DNA of 64,000 bases from Methylovirgula sp. 4M-Z18 (GTDB lineage Bacteria > Pseudomonadota > Alphaproteobacteria > Rhizobiales > Beijerinckiaceae): NCBI RefSeq assembly GCF_037890675.1, contig NZ_CP149574.1, positions 3,572,874 through 3,636,873 on the forward strand, given 5' to 3'. Each line of letters begins with the position of its first letter. The stretch's first letter is position 1. Position numbers and translations under genes: made by a program. This document shows positions 34,630-44,165 of this stretch, piece by piece. The notes beneath the pieces are model-generated. The model saw nothing but the letters and a program-made list of their open reading frames with translations, had not been told where the DNA came from and did no database searches.

Positions 34630-35139
34630 TTACAATTGCTTCGAGACTAGAACGAGCGAAGCGTCACCCTCATACGGTTGCACCGTGAATCCCATATTTT
34701 CCTCAAGCTCGATGGCTTCCCGATTGGCTCTCATCTCAATCGACTCGATCGATTGAAGCCCGCGTTCTTGGGCTTGCCGGGCTGTGAAGGCGAGAAGCTC
34801 CCATCCGATACCATAATGCTTGTAGTCGGCGTGAACTGAAATAGCGACCTCACCGCGCTGTGTTTCGAGGATACGTGCAAGCATTGCCGTTGCGACGGGC
34901 ACATGCGTGCCCTCCACGAGAGCAATGTATGTCTCCGTGTTTTTATGGTCGACATGAGTCATGGCGTGAAGTTGCGTCTCAGATACGGTGCTGCCGCCCG
35001 TTAGGAAGCGAAAACACAGATCCTCCTGCTGCACATGATGAAATAGATTATCAAGGACAGCATCGTCGTCTTGTCCGGCGGGGCGGACAAGAATCTTCAG
35101 GCCGGTTCTCGTTGTCAGTTCCCATTTTTGCTTGTCCAT
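34630..35139 (-). CDS. GNAT-family N-acetyltransferase
   Basis: A 169-residue single GNAT domain. The acetyl-CoA-binding region is VHADYKHYGIGWELL (motif A, with the Q/RxxGxG/A position somewhat altered as KHYGIG), followed by ARQAQERGLQSIESIEM and the motif B segment ENMGFTV. The start at 35139 follows GGAGAG and begins MDKQKWELTTR. The gene resembles the acetyltransferase part of Pat-like enzymes, but the substrate cannot be read. It is a solitary gene upstream of stress genes. Confidence 0.85.
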   Translation of the reverse strand: MDKQKWELTTRTGLKILVRPAGQDDDAVLDNLFHHVQQEDLCFRFLTGGSTVSETQLHAMTHVDHKNTETYIALVEGTHVPVATAMLARILETQRGEVAISVHADYKHYGIGWELLAFTARQAQERGLQSIESIEMRANREAIELEENMGFTVQPYEGDASLVLVSKQL

Positions 35140-35406
35140 TGTTCTTAACTCTCCGGTTGGCGACGCGCGAGCCGCTGCGCGATAAGGATGATGCAATATC
35201 GCTCGCTTGAAGATCATTTCCTTGCGCTATCTCAAACAAGACGCGCAATGCGCGCCAGTGCTCTAGCCCGCAGAAATGAGGATACCTCACAGCCGCTGAC
35301 GCGAACCACACGCCAAAACAACGAGCCGTAGATTCGTGATAGCGTTTGGCTTCCGCTCAGCGCATCTCGCCTTAAGGCAAGACGAGAGATCAAATTCCAT
35401 TTCGCC

Positions 35407-36057
35407 TTAAGCGACCGTCAAATCATTGCGGACATCGATCACGCCCGGAGCTGACCAGGCAGTGGCCGCAGCGACCGCACGTTCGGCCGGAGATTTTACG
35501 GTTCCACTCAACCGAACCTTACCCCCCTCGGCGCTTACAACTATTGTTTGCGGATCAAAAAACCAGGATCGGTGCAGGGCGTGCGTGATGTCATCGCGAA
35601 TATTTTCGACATTGACGACGGGCTTCAGTTCAATATGGTTGCTGACGCCCGTGACCCCCGGCAACCTTTCCACGCATTGTTCCGCGGCCCGACGTTGATA
35701 GTCCCAGCTGACCTCGCCGCTCAGCGTGATCCAGCCGTTCTCAACGCCAACCTTAACTGCGCCATGGGGAACAAATACGTCGCGATCGAGGCGATCGGCG
35801 GCGCCCGTCGCAAGCTCACCATCATCGAAGCGTGCGTCGTCGGGAAGTTTCACTTTGATCTCTTCGACGACCGCCCGCACGCCCTTGACCCGCTGAGCGG
35901 CCGCTTCGGCCATCGACCTTTCCACAAAAGTATTGACGGAGCCCGTCAATGTAACAATGCCATTGTCGACCGCGACGCCGATATGAGCAGAGGTGACACT
36001 AGGCTCCCAGCCAAGCTCTTCAAGAACCTGCTGCTGTAACTTGTCGTCATGAGACAT
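35407..36057 (-). CDS. Triple BON-domain protein (OsmY-like)
   Basis: A 216-residue protein with three BON domains (about residues 1-70, 74-145, 148-216), each with the GxVxLxGxV core: NGIVTLTGSVNTFVERSMAE, ENGWITLSGEVSWDYQRRAA and EGGKVRLSGTVKSPAER. No signal peptide is visible, unlike OsmY, so it may act in the cytoplasm or be exported another way. BON domains bind phospholipids or other ligands and occur in stress-induced proteins. A near-perfect FNR/FixK box lies upstream at 36120-36133. Confidence 0.88.
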   Translation of the reverse strand: MSHDDKLQQQVLEELGWEPSVTSAHIGVAVDNGIVTLTGSVNTFVERSMAEAAAQRVKGVRAVVEEIKVKLPDDARFDDGELATGAADRLDRDVFVPHGAVKVGVENGWITLSGEVSWDYQRRAAEQCVERLPGVTGVSNHIELKPVVNVENIRDDITHALHRSWFFDPQTIVVSAEGGKVRLSGTVKSPAERAVAAATAWSAPGVIDVRNDLTVA

Positions 36058-36119
36058 GGAGAATTCCTCGTTTAAGCGTTACGCTCGTTCCCTTCTTATA
36101 CGCGGGGAAGCCGAGAACA

Positions 36120-36133
36120 ATGATGCGGATCAA
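36120..36133 (-). promoter_or_regulatory. FNR/FixK-like box upstream of the BON gene
   Basis: Read on the minus strand this is TTGAT-N4-ATCAT, one mismatch from the FixK/FNR consensus TTGAT-N4-ATCAA. A TATAAG -10 candidate (36100-36095) lies downstream, although its distance is about 3 bases shorter than a textbook class II promoter. Confidence 0.5.
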
Positions 36134-36274
36134 ATAGGCAGCGTGCGCAGCACGTTATATCGAATGGGGTGAGCAGTGCGGCTTGACAATGAGCGCGCAT
36201 GTCCAAGTGATGGCCAATCCTTTTGAGTAACATCGCGTGCATGAGGAGCCGTCTCTCCTTGTCGGCCATGGCCC

Positions 36275-37102
36275 TCAGTGAGAAAGCAAGACGCTGTAAC
36301 CGGACGAAAGGAGAAGATCCGCTGTCATGCCACCGAAAACCCATTCTCGGAGACGATTGTGGCCATAGGCGCCCGCCACAACGAGATCCGCCTGTTGCTC
36401 AAGGAGAAAATCTGCCAGCATGTCGGTGTCTCTGCCGGCGGCGGCCAGGACGCGACTGTCAGCCTTCACATGATGGCCTTTCAGCCACCCGACAATATCC
36501 TCCAATCCCATCTGCGCGCTGTTCTCTTCCTCCTCGGGCACAATCGTCGCGATCGTCACGCGGCGGGCCTTGCCCAACAGGGGGATGGCGTCGGCGATGG
36601 CGCGCCGCGCCTCGCGCGTCTCCTTCCATGCGACCACCACATGATCGAGCGCCACCCGTGACGCGTCAGGGGGAATGATGAGAACGGGGCGGCCGGACCG
36701 CATGACGAAATCGCCCAAATTCAGATGCTGCGGCCGATCGAAGGCGTTTTGATGACTTGCCCGTTGTGTTATGAAAAGATCCGCGGTCCCGCTCTGGCCG
36801 GCGAAATAATTGGCGAGCGCGTCGACGGTAACGCTTGCGCGCCATTCACAACGCGGTGCGCGCCCCTGCATGGCGGCATAAAATTGAGCGCCCGCCTGTT
36901 TCAACATCTTTTCCATATCGATCTGGTTTTGGTCGATGATCTCCGGTGGCACGTAAGCATCGACATAGAGGAGTTGCAGCGGCTGACATGCGGCAACGCC
37001 AATCACCTTGGCATCGAACAGCTTTGCGAGATCGACACTTATGTCAAGGATAGCCGATTTTTCCGCTTCGGGGTCCACATGGACCATCAAAGATGTATAG
37101 GT
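36275..37102 (-). CDS. Universal stress protein (two-domain)
   Basis: A 275-residue cytoplasmic protein with two tandem USP (Rossmann-like) folds. The second half has the ATP-binding signature: VAGAYGHNRLREWVFGG (G-x2-G-x9-G-type). The start at 37102 (MTYTSLMVHVDPEAEKSAIL) begins the first fold; the longer frame adds eight residues. It is divergent from the USP at 37281-38117, with a perfect FixK box between them, so both are probably induced under low oxygen. USPs help survival under stress and energy limitation. Confidence 0.88.
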   Translation of the reverse strand, partial: TYTSLMVHVDPEAEKSAILDISVDLAKLFDAKVIGVAACQPLQLLYVDAYVPPEIIDQNQIDMEKMLKQAGAQFYAAMQGRAPRCEWRASVTVDALANYFAGQSGTADLFITQRASHQNAFDRPQHLNLGDFVMRSGRPVLIIPPDASRVALDHVVVAWKETREARRAIADAIPLLGKARRVTIATIVPEEEENSAQMGLEDIVGWLKGHHVKADSRVLAAAGRDTDMLADFLLEQQADLVVAGAYGHNRLREWVFGGMTADLLLSSGYSVLLSH

Positions 37103-37169
37103 CATAGCAGGTTCCAGGCGCTTCAATGCATGTGGTGCCGTACCTTACAAGGACGGCGCGTCAACATAA

Positions 37170-37183
37170 TTGATATGAATCAA
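37170..37183. promoter_or_regulatory. Perfect FNR/FixK box between divergent universal stress genes
   Basis: TTGAT-ATGA-ATCAA matches the FNR/FixK/ANR consensus exactly. Its centre (37176.5) is about 41 bases upstream of a likely start near 37218 for the plus gene, with the -10 candidate TAAATA (37207-37212), the class II arrangement. Confidence 0.8.
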
Positions 37184-37280
37184 ACCGATGGGGAACTCTG
37201 GCAGAGTAAATAATTGATTTTCCGCAATGCGAGCGAACGGCTAAGGCTTCATGATGATCCCCGTCACATCGGGAGGCATC

Positions 37281-38117
37281 ATGGACCTCAGAACCGTTCT
37301 TTATATCATGGACATTGGCCAGCCTGAAGATGATTGCCGCACCATTGTGGAATCATGCCGCAGGATGAATGCGCATCTTTCCATCCTTCTGGTGAAACCC
37401 GCGCCACCGCTCCCGTTCAACAACTATCCGGCGATGATCGCTGACGGCTGGGTTGAGCAACAATGTGCGGACATGGCTGAGCTTGCGGTGCGTCGCAAAG
37501 GAATGGAAGGAACCCTGGCGAGGGAGCATGTTGCCCTTGATGTCGACGACATCTATTCGGAATATGCGGCGATGGGGGCGATCGCGGCAACGCGCGCCAG
37601 ATGCGCCGACATCACCTTGATGCATCGCAAGGTCATTCAATATAACGGCGTTCAATGGCCGGCGCTCATTGGCGTACTCTTTGACTCCACCTCGCCCCTG
37701 CTTCTCTTGCCCGATAACGAAGATTTTACCTTCGAGCCGAAAACCATCCTTCTTGCCTGGGACGGGCGCATCGAGGCGGCCCGCGCGGCCCGCTCCGCGC
37801 TCCCCTTCCTGAAACGTGCGCAGACAGTTCATCTGACGCTGGTGGACCCTGAGCCGCGCGTTGGGGACCCCGATCTTGATCGGGGTGGCGACATCGCCAC
37901 CTATCTCGCAAGGCATCATGTTTGTGTCACTGTCGACGAGTTGCCTGCCTTCGGTCAGAGCATCAGCCAGGTTCTGCTTCGCCACGCCAGGGATATTGCC
38001 GCGGACCTTATCGTTATGGGCGCCTACGGGCATTCGCGCCTGCGTGAAAGAATCTTTGGCGGCGTCACGAAGGCGATGCTGGAAGACGCGACCATGCCTC
38101 TGTTCATCGCGCATTAG
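37281..38117 (+). CDS. Universal stress protein (two-domain, partner of the divergent gene)
   Basis: A 278-residue USP with two tandem folds; the second carries VMGAYGHSRLRERIFGG, very similar to the divergent protein, so the two genes are paralogues. The start at 37281 is fixed by GGGAGG four bases upstream; the frame from 37251 is longer by ten residues without a ribosome site. It depends on the FixK-box promoter. No nucleotide-binding residue is obviously missing in the second domain; the first is more divergent. Confidence 0.88.
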   Translation: MDLRTVLYIMDIGQPEDDCRTIVESCRRMNAHLSILLVKPAPPLPFNNYPAMIADGWVEQQCADMAELAVRRKGMEGTLAREHVALDVDDIYSEYAAMGAIAATRARCADITLMHRKVIQYNGVQWPALIGVLFDSTSPLLLLPDNEDFTFEPKTILLAWDGRIEAARAARSALPFLKRAQTVHLTLVDPEPRVGDPDLDRGGDIATYLARHHVCVTVDELPAFGQSISQVLLRHARDIAADLIVMGAYGHSRLRERIFGGVTKAMLEDATMPLFIAH

Positions 38118-38416
38118 ACAAGCATGATTCTTGGACAACAATTGCGCTTCTCCTAATGCTCTGGAGGGCTTCCCGTCAGCGGACCGCGATAGCGCTCGAC
38201 GTGCGCCAATCCATCTGACGCGCCCGGGGGTGCAGCATTGGAATCTCTCTGGAAGGCGAGATTTGCAATTTTATGCTGCCGAAGGGCATCGATTCAGCGC
38301 AATCGATAGGTTGGAGGCGTCACACTATCCCGTTGAGCGGAGAAATTCTCCCGGTGGGATCCGCAGGCAGGGCCGAAATCGGCGGGGAAAAGGTCTTTTC
38401 AGAGGGATCGACGCGC

Positions 38417-39133
38417 GTGGCAAATGCATTGAAAGATTTCAAATATTTGTCCTTCGACGTCGTGGGCACGCTCATCGATTTCGAGGGCGGGCTGACGCGC
38501 TCCTTTGCGGAGATCGGCCGGGAGCACGGCGTCGAACTCGATGGCGAACACGCGCTTTCCCTCTACCGGCAGGCGCGCTATTCCGAAAATGCCGATCTTT
38601 TTCCCGATGACCTCGTGCGGGTCTATCTCGCCATCGCACCGCAATTGGGCCTCCCCGCAGAACGGGCATACGGCGAGAAGTTGCGCGACGACGTGCGCCA
38701 TTGGCAGGCCTTTCCCGACAGCGTGGAAGCTCTCGCAAATCTGGGCAAACACTATAAGCTCATCGCCATGACCAACGCCCGCCGCTGGGCCTTCGAACTG
38801 TTCGAGAAAGAACTAGGGAATCCGTTTTACCAAAGCTTCACGGCGGACGATACCGGAACGGAGAAGCCCGATCGCGCCTTTTTCGAGCAGGTTTTCGCTT
38901 TTGTCGAAGGGGAAGGCGGCGCCAAGGCGGATATTCTGCATGTGGCCCAGAGCCAATACCACGATATCGGCATTTCCCGCCGGCTGGGCATGACCAATTG
39001 CTGGATCGAGCGCCGCCACGCGCAGAAGGGTTATGGCGGAACGATCGAGCCCGCCGAATTCGCGAAACCGGATTATCACTTCATGTCCATGTCTGCCTTA
39101 TCCGACGCAACCGACGAGGCCGCCATCGACTGA
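38417..39133 (+). CDS. HAD-family hydrolase (haloacid dehalogenase type II)
   Basis: A 238-residue HAD enzyme. The nucleophile motif is LSFDVVGTLIDF (D14), motif II TNARR near residue 120, motif III Lys in GTEKPDRAFF, and motif IV in HVAQSQYHDIG. The GTG at 38417 starts the conserved region; AGAGGG lies about 11 bases upstream, a loose ribosome site. It hydrolyses phosphoesters or haloacids. A paralogue is encoded at 49544-50212. It leads the cluster with the binding protein 76 bases later. Confidence 0.88.
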   Translation: MANALKDFKYLSFDVVGTLIDFEGGLTRSFAEIGREHGVELDGEHALSLYRQARYSENADLFPDDLVRVYLAIAPQLGLPAERAYGEKLRDDVRHWQAFPDSVEALANLGKHYKLIAMTNARRWAFELFEKELGNPFYQSFTADDTGTEKPDRAFFEQVFAFVEGEGGAKADILHVAQSQYHDIGISRRLGMTNCWIERRHAQKGYGGTIEPAEFAKPDYHFMSMSALSDATDEAAID

Positions 39134-39209
39134 CACGTTCACATATCGGTGGAACCGGCGACAACGAACCGGCACGCCTGACAATCACGCGCAGCAAAGG
39201 GGAACAGTC

Positions 39210-40820
39210 ATGAGTGATAAGATTACCAACTGGACTTTCGCCGACGACGCCATGATCGAAAGCGCAATCCGCCGCAATGCGAGCCGCCGCGAACTGTTGC
39301 AGATGATGACGGCGGGCGGTATCGCAGCGCTCACCGCCTCCACGATATTCGGGCGCGCCACATCGGCGGTGGCGGCCACGCCGGCCAAAGGCGGATCGAT
39401 CAAGGTCGCGGGTTTCACCTCCTCGACGGCGGACACGCTCGATCCGGCAAAAGCCTCCCATTCGACCGACTATGTACGCTGCTGCGCGTTCTATAACCGC
39501 CTGACCTTCCTGGACAGCCGGGGCGAGACCAGAATGGAACTGGCCGAAAGCATCGAGAGCCCTGACGCCAAGGTCTGGACCATCAAGTTGCGCAAGGGCG
39601 TAACGTTCCATGACGGAAAGACCCTCACTTCCGCCGACGTGATCTTTTCCCTCAAGCGCCATCTCGATCCGGCCGTCGGATCGAAGGTGAATGCGCTCGC
39701 CAAGCAGATGGTCGGGTTCAAGGCCGTTGACGACGCGACGGTCGAAATCACGCTCGAGAGTCCGAACGCCGACCTGCCGACCATTCTTGCGATTCATCAC
39801 TTCATGATCGTGGCCGACGGGACGAGTGACTTCTCCAAGGGCAACGGCACCGGCGCGTTCATCTGTCAGGAGTTCCAGCCGGGTATCCGTTCGATCGCCG
39901 TTCGCAACCAGAATTACTGGAAAGGAACCGGCCCGTATCTGGACTCGTTCGAGTTCTTCGCGATCGCAGACGAAACGGCCCGCGTGAACGCGCTTTTGTC
40001 GGGCGATATCCAGATCGGCGGAAACTTAAGTCCGCGCTCGCTGCGTGTCCTGGAAAACAATCCGGCCGCCAAGCTGTTCATTTCCAAGCTCGGGACCTAC
40101 ACTGATCTCAATCTGCGGCTCGACATGGCTCCGGGCGACAAACAAGGCGTGGCCGAAGGCTTCAAATATCTCATGAATCGCGAAGCGATCCAGAAGTCCG
40201 TCCTGCGCGGGCTGGCCGAGATCGCCAACGATCATCCGATCCCGGCCACCAGCAAATATTTCAATGGCGAATTGAAGCAGCGCGCGTTCGATCCCGAGCG
40301 CGCGAAATCGCTCTTTCAAAAAGCCGGTGTTTTGGGACAGGAAATCCATATCACCGCCTCCGAAGCTGCCTCCTCCTCGCTCGACTATGCGGCGGTGTTG
40401 CAGCAGGCCGCGTCCGACATCGGCCTGAAGATCGCCATCGACCGCGTGCCCGCCGACGGTTATTGGTCCAATCACTGGCTGAAGGACGCGGTCCACTTCG
40501 GCAATATCAACGCCCGTCCGACGCCCGACATTCTGTTCTCGCTGCTCTACAAATCCGACGCGCCCTGGAACGAAAGCCGCTACAAGTCGGAGAAGTTCGA
40601 TTCGATGCTACTCGAGGCGCGCGGCATGCTGGACGAAGCCAAGCGCAAGGAGATCTATGGCGAGATGCAGGACATGATTTGCAATGAAGCCGGCACCGCC
40701 ATCCCCGCTTTCATGTCGAATGTGGATGGGGTGTCGCCGAAGCTGCGCGGCCTAGAGCCCAATCCGCTCGGCGGCATGATGGGCTTCGCTTTTGCCGAAT
40801 ATGTTTGGCTTGAATCGTGA
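39210..40820 (+). CDS. Family-5 ABC substrate-binding protein (peptide/amine type), copy A
   Basis: A 536-residue periplasmic binding protein of the DppA/NikA family (SBP_bac_5). The N-terminus has an RR motif ([11 protein letters not shown]) with a hydrophobic stretch ending near [17 protein letters not shown], consistent with a Tat signal. The family tracts [32 protein letters not shown] and [18 protein letters not shown] are visible. The start is fixed by AAAGGGGAAC. It is a clear paralogue of the protein at 52829-54439, of identical length, but has no permease genes beside it and may share the transporter encoded downstream. Confidence 0.93.
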   Translation: MSDKITNWTFADDAMIESAIRRNASRRELLQMMTAGGIAALTASTIFGRATSAVAATPAKGGSIKVAGFTSSTADTLDPAKASHSTDYVRCCAFYNRLTFLDSRGETRMELAESIESPDAKVWTIKLRKGVTFHDGKTLTSADVIFSLKRHLDPAVGSKVNALAKQMVGFKAVDDATVEITLESPNADLPTILAIHHFMIVADGTSDFSKGNGTGAFICQEFQPGIRSIAVRNQNYWKGTGPYLDSFEFFAIADETARVNALLSGDIQIGGNLSPRSLRVLENNPAAKLFISKLGTYTDLNLRLDMAPGDKQGVAEGFKYLMNREAIQKSVLRGLAEIANDHPIPATSKYFNGELKQRAFDPERAKSLFQKAGVLGQEIHITASEAASSSLDYAAVLQQAASDIGLKIAIDRVPADGYWSNHWLKDAVHFGNINARPTPDILFSLLYKSDAPWNESRYKSEKFDSMLLEARGMLDEAKRKEIYGEMQDMICNEAGTAIPAFMSNVDGVSPKLRGLEPNPLGGMMGFAFAEYVWLES

Positions 40821-40842
40821 GAATCCCCGCAGAGCAGCAGCG

Positions 40843-41781
40843 ATGACTTTTCTGTTCCTGAGCGATCGGACGCGCGGCGCGATTTTTGCCGATCTGTTCG
40901 CGCGCCATCTGCCTGAAATCCGCTTCGCGATGGATCCACAAGACCTGGATGCGCGCGACGTGCGGTTCATCATGACCTGGGTTCCGCCATCCGATCTTGC
41001 GCGATACCCGAATCTGGAGATCCTATTCTCCATCGGCGCCGGAATCGACCAATTCGCAGGCGCGGTCCTTCCGCCCGGCGTCAAAGTCGTTCGCATGGTC
41101 GACGAAGGCATCACGCGGATGATTGTGGAATATGTGACCATGGCGGTGCTGTCCCTGCATCGCAATCTGCACCTTTACATCGACCAGCAACGCCGAGCCC
41201 TGTGGCATGGGATCTTGCCGCAGGCCCAAGCCTCGGAACGGCGCGTGTCGGTCCTCGGAACGGGCGTTTTGGGCAAGGCCGCGCTCGAGAAATTGCGGGC
41301 CTTCGGCTTCCCGCCGGCTGGATGGAGCCGATCAGCCCAAGCAATCGACGGCGTCGATTGCTATTCCGGTGCCGACGGATTGAAGGAGATGCTCGGGCGC
41401 ACGGACATTCTCGTCTGCCTACTGCCGCTCAACTCCCAAACCGAAGGCATCCTCGACAGCGATCTTTTTGCGATGCTGCCGCGAGGCGCTTCGCTCGTTC
41501 ATGCGGGGCGCGGACGTCAGCTTGACGCATCCGCTCTGATCGGCGCGCTCGACAGCGGCCATTTGTCCGGAGCATTTCTCGATGTCGTCGATCCCGAGCC
41601 GCTGCCTGGGGACCATCCGTTGTGGCGGCATCCCCGCATCGTGATCACGCCGCATATCGCCGCGGTCACCCAGCCGCATTCGGCCGCGATGACCACCATT
41701 GCGAATGTTCGCCGTCATCTTGCGGGGGAAACGCCACATGGATTGGTCGATCGCGCCGACATGCAGCTCAGTCCAACATGA
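40843..41781 (+). CDS. D-2-hydroxyacid dehydrogenase (glyoxylate/hydroxypyruvate reductase GhrA-like)
   Basis: A 312-residue NAD(P)-dependent dehydrogenase. The Rossmann motif is [13 protein letters not shown], and the catalytic Arg (HAGRGRQLD), Glu ([14 protein letters not shown]) and His ([10 protein letters not shown]) are all in place. The start at 40843 (MTFLFLSD) is the ATG nearest the conserved region; no strong ribosome site is seen. It follows the binding protein by 22 bases and is probably in the same operon. It interconverts a 2-keto acid and its D-hydroxy acid. Confidence 0.92.
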   Translation: MTFLFLSDRTRGAIFADLFARHLPEIRFAMDPQDLDARDVRFIMTWVPPSDLARYPNLEILFSIGAGIDQFAGAVLPPGVKVVRMVDEGITRMIVEYVTMAVLSLHRNLHLYIDQQRRALWHGILPQAQASERRVSVLGTGVLGKAALEKLRAFGFPPAGWSRSAQAIDGVDCYSGADGLKEMLGRTDILVCLLPLNSQTEGILDSDLFAMLPRGASLVHAGRGRQLDASALIGALDSGHLSGAFLDVVDPEPLPGDHPLWRHPRIVITPHIAAVTQPHSAAMTTIANVRRHLAGETPHGLVDRADMQLSPT

Positions 41782-41787
41782 TTTATA

Positions 41788-41896
41788 CCAAAGGTCGCGA
41801 GTAGCGACCTTTGGACTACTCTTCATTTTTCGCTGTCGGCTTGAAGAGGCGAAAAATGAAGAAACGAACCAACGGTCACTCTTCGTGACCGTTGGT
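41788..41896. repeat. Three tandem hairpins between converging genes
   Basis: Three perfect stems follow each other. The first is an 11-base stem, CCAAAGGTCGC (41788-41798) with its complement at 41804-41814. The second is a 13-base stem, CTTCATTTTTCGC (41821-41833) with 41849-41861. The third is a 12-base stem, ACCAACGGTCAC (41868-41879) with 41885-41896. The first and third share a similar pattern. They lie between the dehydrogenase (+) and the acetyltransferase (-), so they can end both transcripts. Confidence 0.78.
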
Positions 41897-41897
41897 A

Positions 41898-42791
41898 TTA
41901 ACAAAACGTCTGTGCGGCAAGGGCAAAAGTCATCGCACCGCCCGATGCCGCTTCGAAATCTCCAAGCCGCCGCCCCCGCGACATCGTGAGCACGGTGTCA
42001 TAAACAAGCAGTCCGTTCGCCGTCAAAAACGCGGCGAGCGCGCCTTGGCCGAAATGCGTATCGAGGCGCAGAAAGTGTCCCGTATGCGCGGCGACATGCG
42101 GGGATATGACAGCGATCGCTTCTTCTTCGGAATGGGCCACCACTGGACCGATCACGTGGCCGCGCCCGAAGGGCCGGCATAATGAAAAAGCGACGAGTTC
42201 GTCACCGCGAAAGAGCCCATATCCCACCGAATGGTCGAACAGCCTCGCCATGAGCTCGGCGCGCCCCACGCCGAAGGCCCGCGCGTCCAGCGACGTGACA
42301 GCGGCCATGTCTGCGCTTCCAAGCTGCCGGGCGCTTATTCCATCCGGCAGAGGGGGAAGCTCGCTCCGCACATACGCCTCGCCCTGGCACTGGTACACTG
42401 TTTTCTCGTGGTCGAATTTGAGCGACGTATAGAGCCGGCGCGAGGCGCGTGTGGCGCTTAGCCGGAAATCGTACGATCCGCAGGTCTCGAACATTTTTTC
42501 CATCAACCAACGGCCCGTGCCATTGGTCTGCAGCCGCGGCGAGGTGATGACCATGCCGATGGTGGCAAAGTTGCGCCCATAAGGAAACCACATAGCCGAC
42601 CCAAATACGCGCCCGATCTCATCGAGCGCGGCAAAGCCGTGTCCCATATTCAACAAGAAGCGCCAGTCGTCCTCCCGGTGAGGCCAACCGACGGCAATAG
42701 AAAGCGCATGCAATTGATCAAGCGCGACCGAACGGATATCGGCGAGCTGCATTTCGTAGGAGTCCACGACGAGGGACTCAGGCACTGCCAT
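41898..42791 (-). CDS. GNAT-family acetyltransferase with C-terminal second domain, copy A
   Basis: A 297-residue protein with a GNAT domain (about 15-145; HREDDWRFLLNMGHGFAA, then IGMVITSPRLQTNGTGRWLM containing the acetyl-CoA loop) followed by a second GNAT-like or Acetyltransf_18 domain (from LPDGISARQLGSADM). Its architecture matches the protein at 50528-51367, and both carry the GWPHREDDW/KWPHRLEDW motif. It is encoded on the minus strand facing the dehydrogenase. The acceptor may be an amine of the degraded substrate; unproven. Confidence 0.85.
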   Translation of the reverse strand: MAVPESLVVDSYEMQLADIRSVALDQLHALSIAVGWPHREDDWRFLLNMGHGFAALDEIGRVFGSAMWFPYGRNFATIGMVITSPRLQTNGTGRWLMEKMFETCGSYDFRLSATRASRRLYTSLKFDHEKTVYQCQGEAYVRSELPPLPDGISARQLGSADMAAVTSLDARAFGVGRAELMARLFDHSVGYGLFRGDELVAFSLCRPFGRGHVIGPVVAHSEEEAIAVISPHVAAHTGHFLRLDTHFGQGALAAFLTANGLLVYDTVLTMSRGRRLGDFEAASGGAMTFALAAQTFC

Positions 42792-43020
42792 GCTTCAATC
42801 TCCTGCTCATCCCGCTGCGCTCGCCTTTTAAAGATAGAAAGAAACGCAGCGGCCAATTGATCACGTCAGTGCCTCATTCTAAGCAGGCCGTCCTGACACA
42901 ATCGGCTTTTTCGGGGTCAATCTACACAATTTTCGTCTGAATTGAGTTGTCATTCGGCATGCAATCCCATCGCTCAACACTCATGCTGTCGCGAATGCAG
43001 CGTCAGTAGGAAAGGGAACC

Positions 43021-44148
43021 ATGAGCGTCGTCGATATCCTGCGCCACCTCATTTCCTTCCCATCCGTCGTCGGCACGCCGAACGGCGACATTGCAGGGTG
43101 GATCGCGGACTATCTCAATGACTACGGGATCGCATCGACACGCCTCCCGGGCCCCGAAGGAGATCGCGTCAATCTCTTCGCCACCATCGGTCCCAAGGAT
43201 GAGGCGGGCTATATCGTTTCCGGCCATATGGACGTGGTGCCGGCGGGCGAAGCGGAATGGGCATCGGATCCTTTTCAACTATCGGAAGCTGACGGACGCC
43301 TCCTGGGGCGCGGAACCAGCGACATGAAAGGCTTTCTGGCGGCGGCACTTGCCGCCGTGCCGGCTTTGATGGCCATTGACCTGAGAAAGCCCATTCACTT
43401 TGCTTTTTCCTATGACGAGGAAGCCGGCTGCCGCGGCGTCCCACATCTTCTCGTGCATCTGCCGACTCTCTGCGCTCCGCCGCTCGGTGCGATCATCGGC
43501 GAGCCAAGCAATCTGCAGGCGGTCCGCGCCCATAAGGGCAAAGCCGCGGCGCGCGTTGTACTCACGGGGCGGACAGGTCACTCGTCACGGCCCGATCTCG
43601 GGCTCAATGCCATCCATGCGATGACGCAGGTGCTTACAGCGGCCTCCACCGCAGCCCAAGCCCTCACGCAAGGGCCTTTCGACAAGGCGTTCGAGCCAGC
43701 CTATTCGTCGTTGCAAGTGGGCGTCATCACCGGCGGACAGGCGGTCAATATCATTCCTGATCGATGCGCGGCAGAACTCGAGGCGCGCGCGATCTCCGGC
43801 GTCGATCCGCGCAGCCTTCTGGCACCGGTAAAGGTGGCCGCCGAACAGCTTGCGGCCCAAGGCTTTGGCGTTGAATGGAGCGAGATGAGCGCCTATCCCG
43901 CGCTTTCACTTGCTGCCGATGCCCCGCTCGTCACGTTGCTGGAAGACCTCACTGAAAAAAAGACGCTCGCAGCTGTGAGCTACGGCACCGAAGCCGGTCT
44001 TTTCCAGGCGGCCGGCGTTCCGTCTATCATCTGCGGACCCGGCGACATTTCCCGCGCTCACAAGCCGAACGAATTCATTCTCATAGACGAACTTCTTGCC
44101 TGCCAGGCGATGATCGAGGCGCTCGGTGCTCGTTGCTCCGGCATTTGA
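43021..44148 (+). CDS. argE: M20-family acetylornithine deacetylase-like hydrolase
   Basis: A 375-residue zinc peptidase-like amidohydrolase. Metal ligands and catalytic residues are present: SGHMDVVPAG (His, Asp), GRGTSDMKGF (Asp), and SYDEEAGCRG (Glu-Glu). The C-terminal tract SYGTEAGLF fits ArgE. It removes an acyl group from an N-acyl amino acid; ArgE would release acetate from N-acetylornithine, but the catabolic context suggests another N-acyl substrate. The start is fixed by AGGAAAGG. It is the first gene of the long plus-strand catabolic run. Confidence 0.9.
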   Translation: MSVVDILRHLISFPSVVGTPNGDIAGWIADYLNDYGIASTRLPGPEGDRVNLFATIGPKDEAGYIVSGHMDVVPAGEAEWASDPFQLSEADGRLLGRGTSDMKGFLAAALAAVPALMAIDLRKPIHFAFSYDEEAGCRGVPHLLVHLPTLCAPPLGAIIGEPSNLQAVRAHKGKAAARVVLTGRTGHSSRPDLGLNAIHAMTQVLTAASTAAQALTQGPFDKAFEPAYSSLQVGVITGGQAVNIIPDRCAAELEARAISGVDPRSLLAPVKVAAEQLAAQGFGVEWSEMSAYPALSLAADAPLVTLLEDLTEKKTLAAVSYGTEAGLFQAAGVPSIICGPGDISRAHKPNEFILIDELLACQAMIEALGARCSGI

Positions 44149-44165
44149 TTGCAATGGAAGAGACC

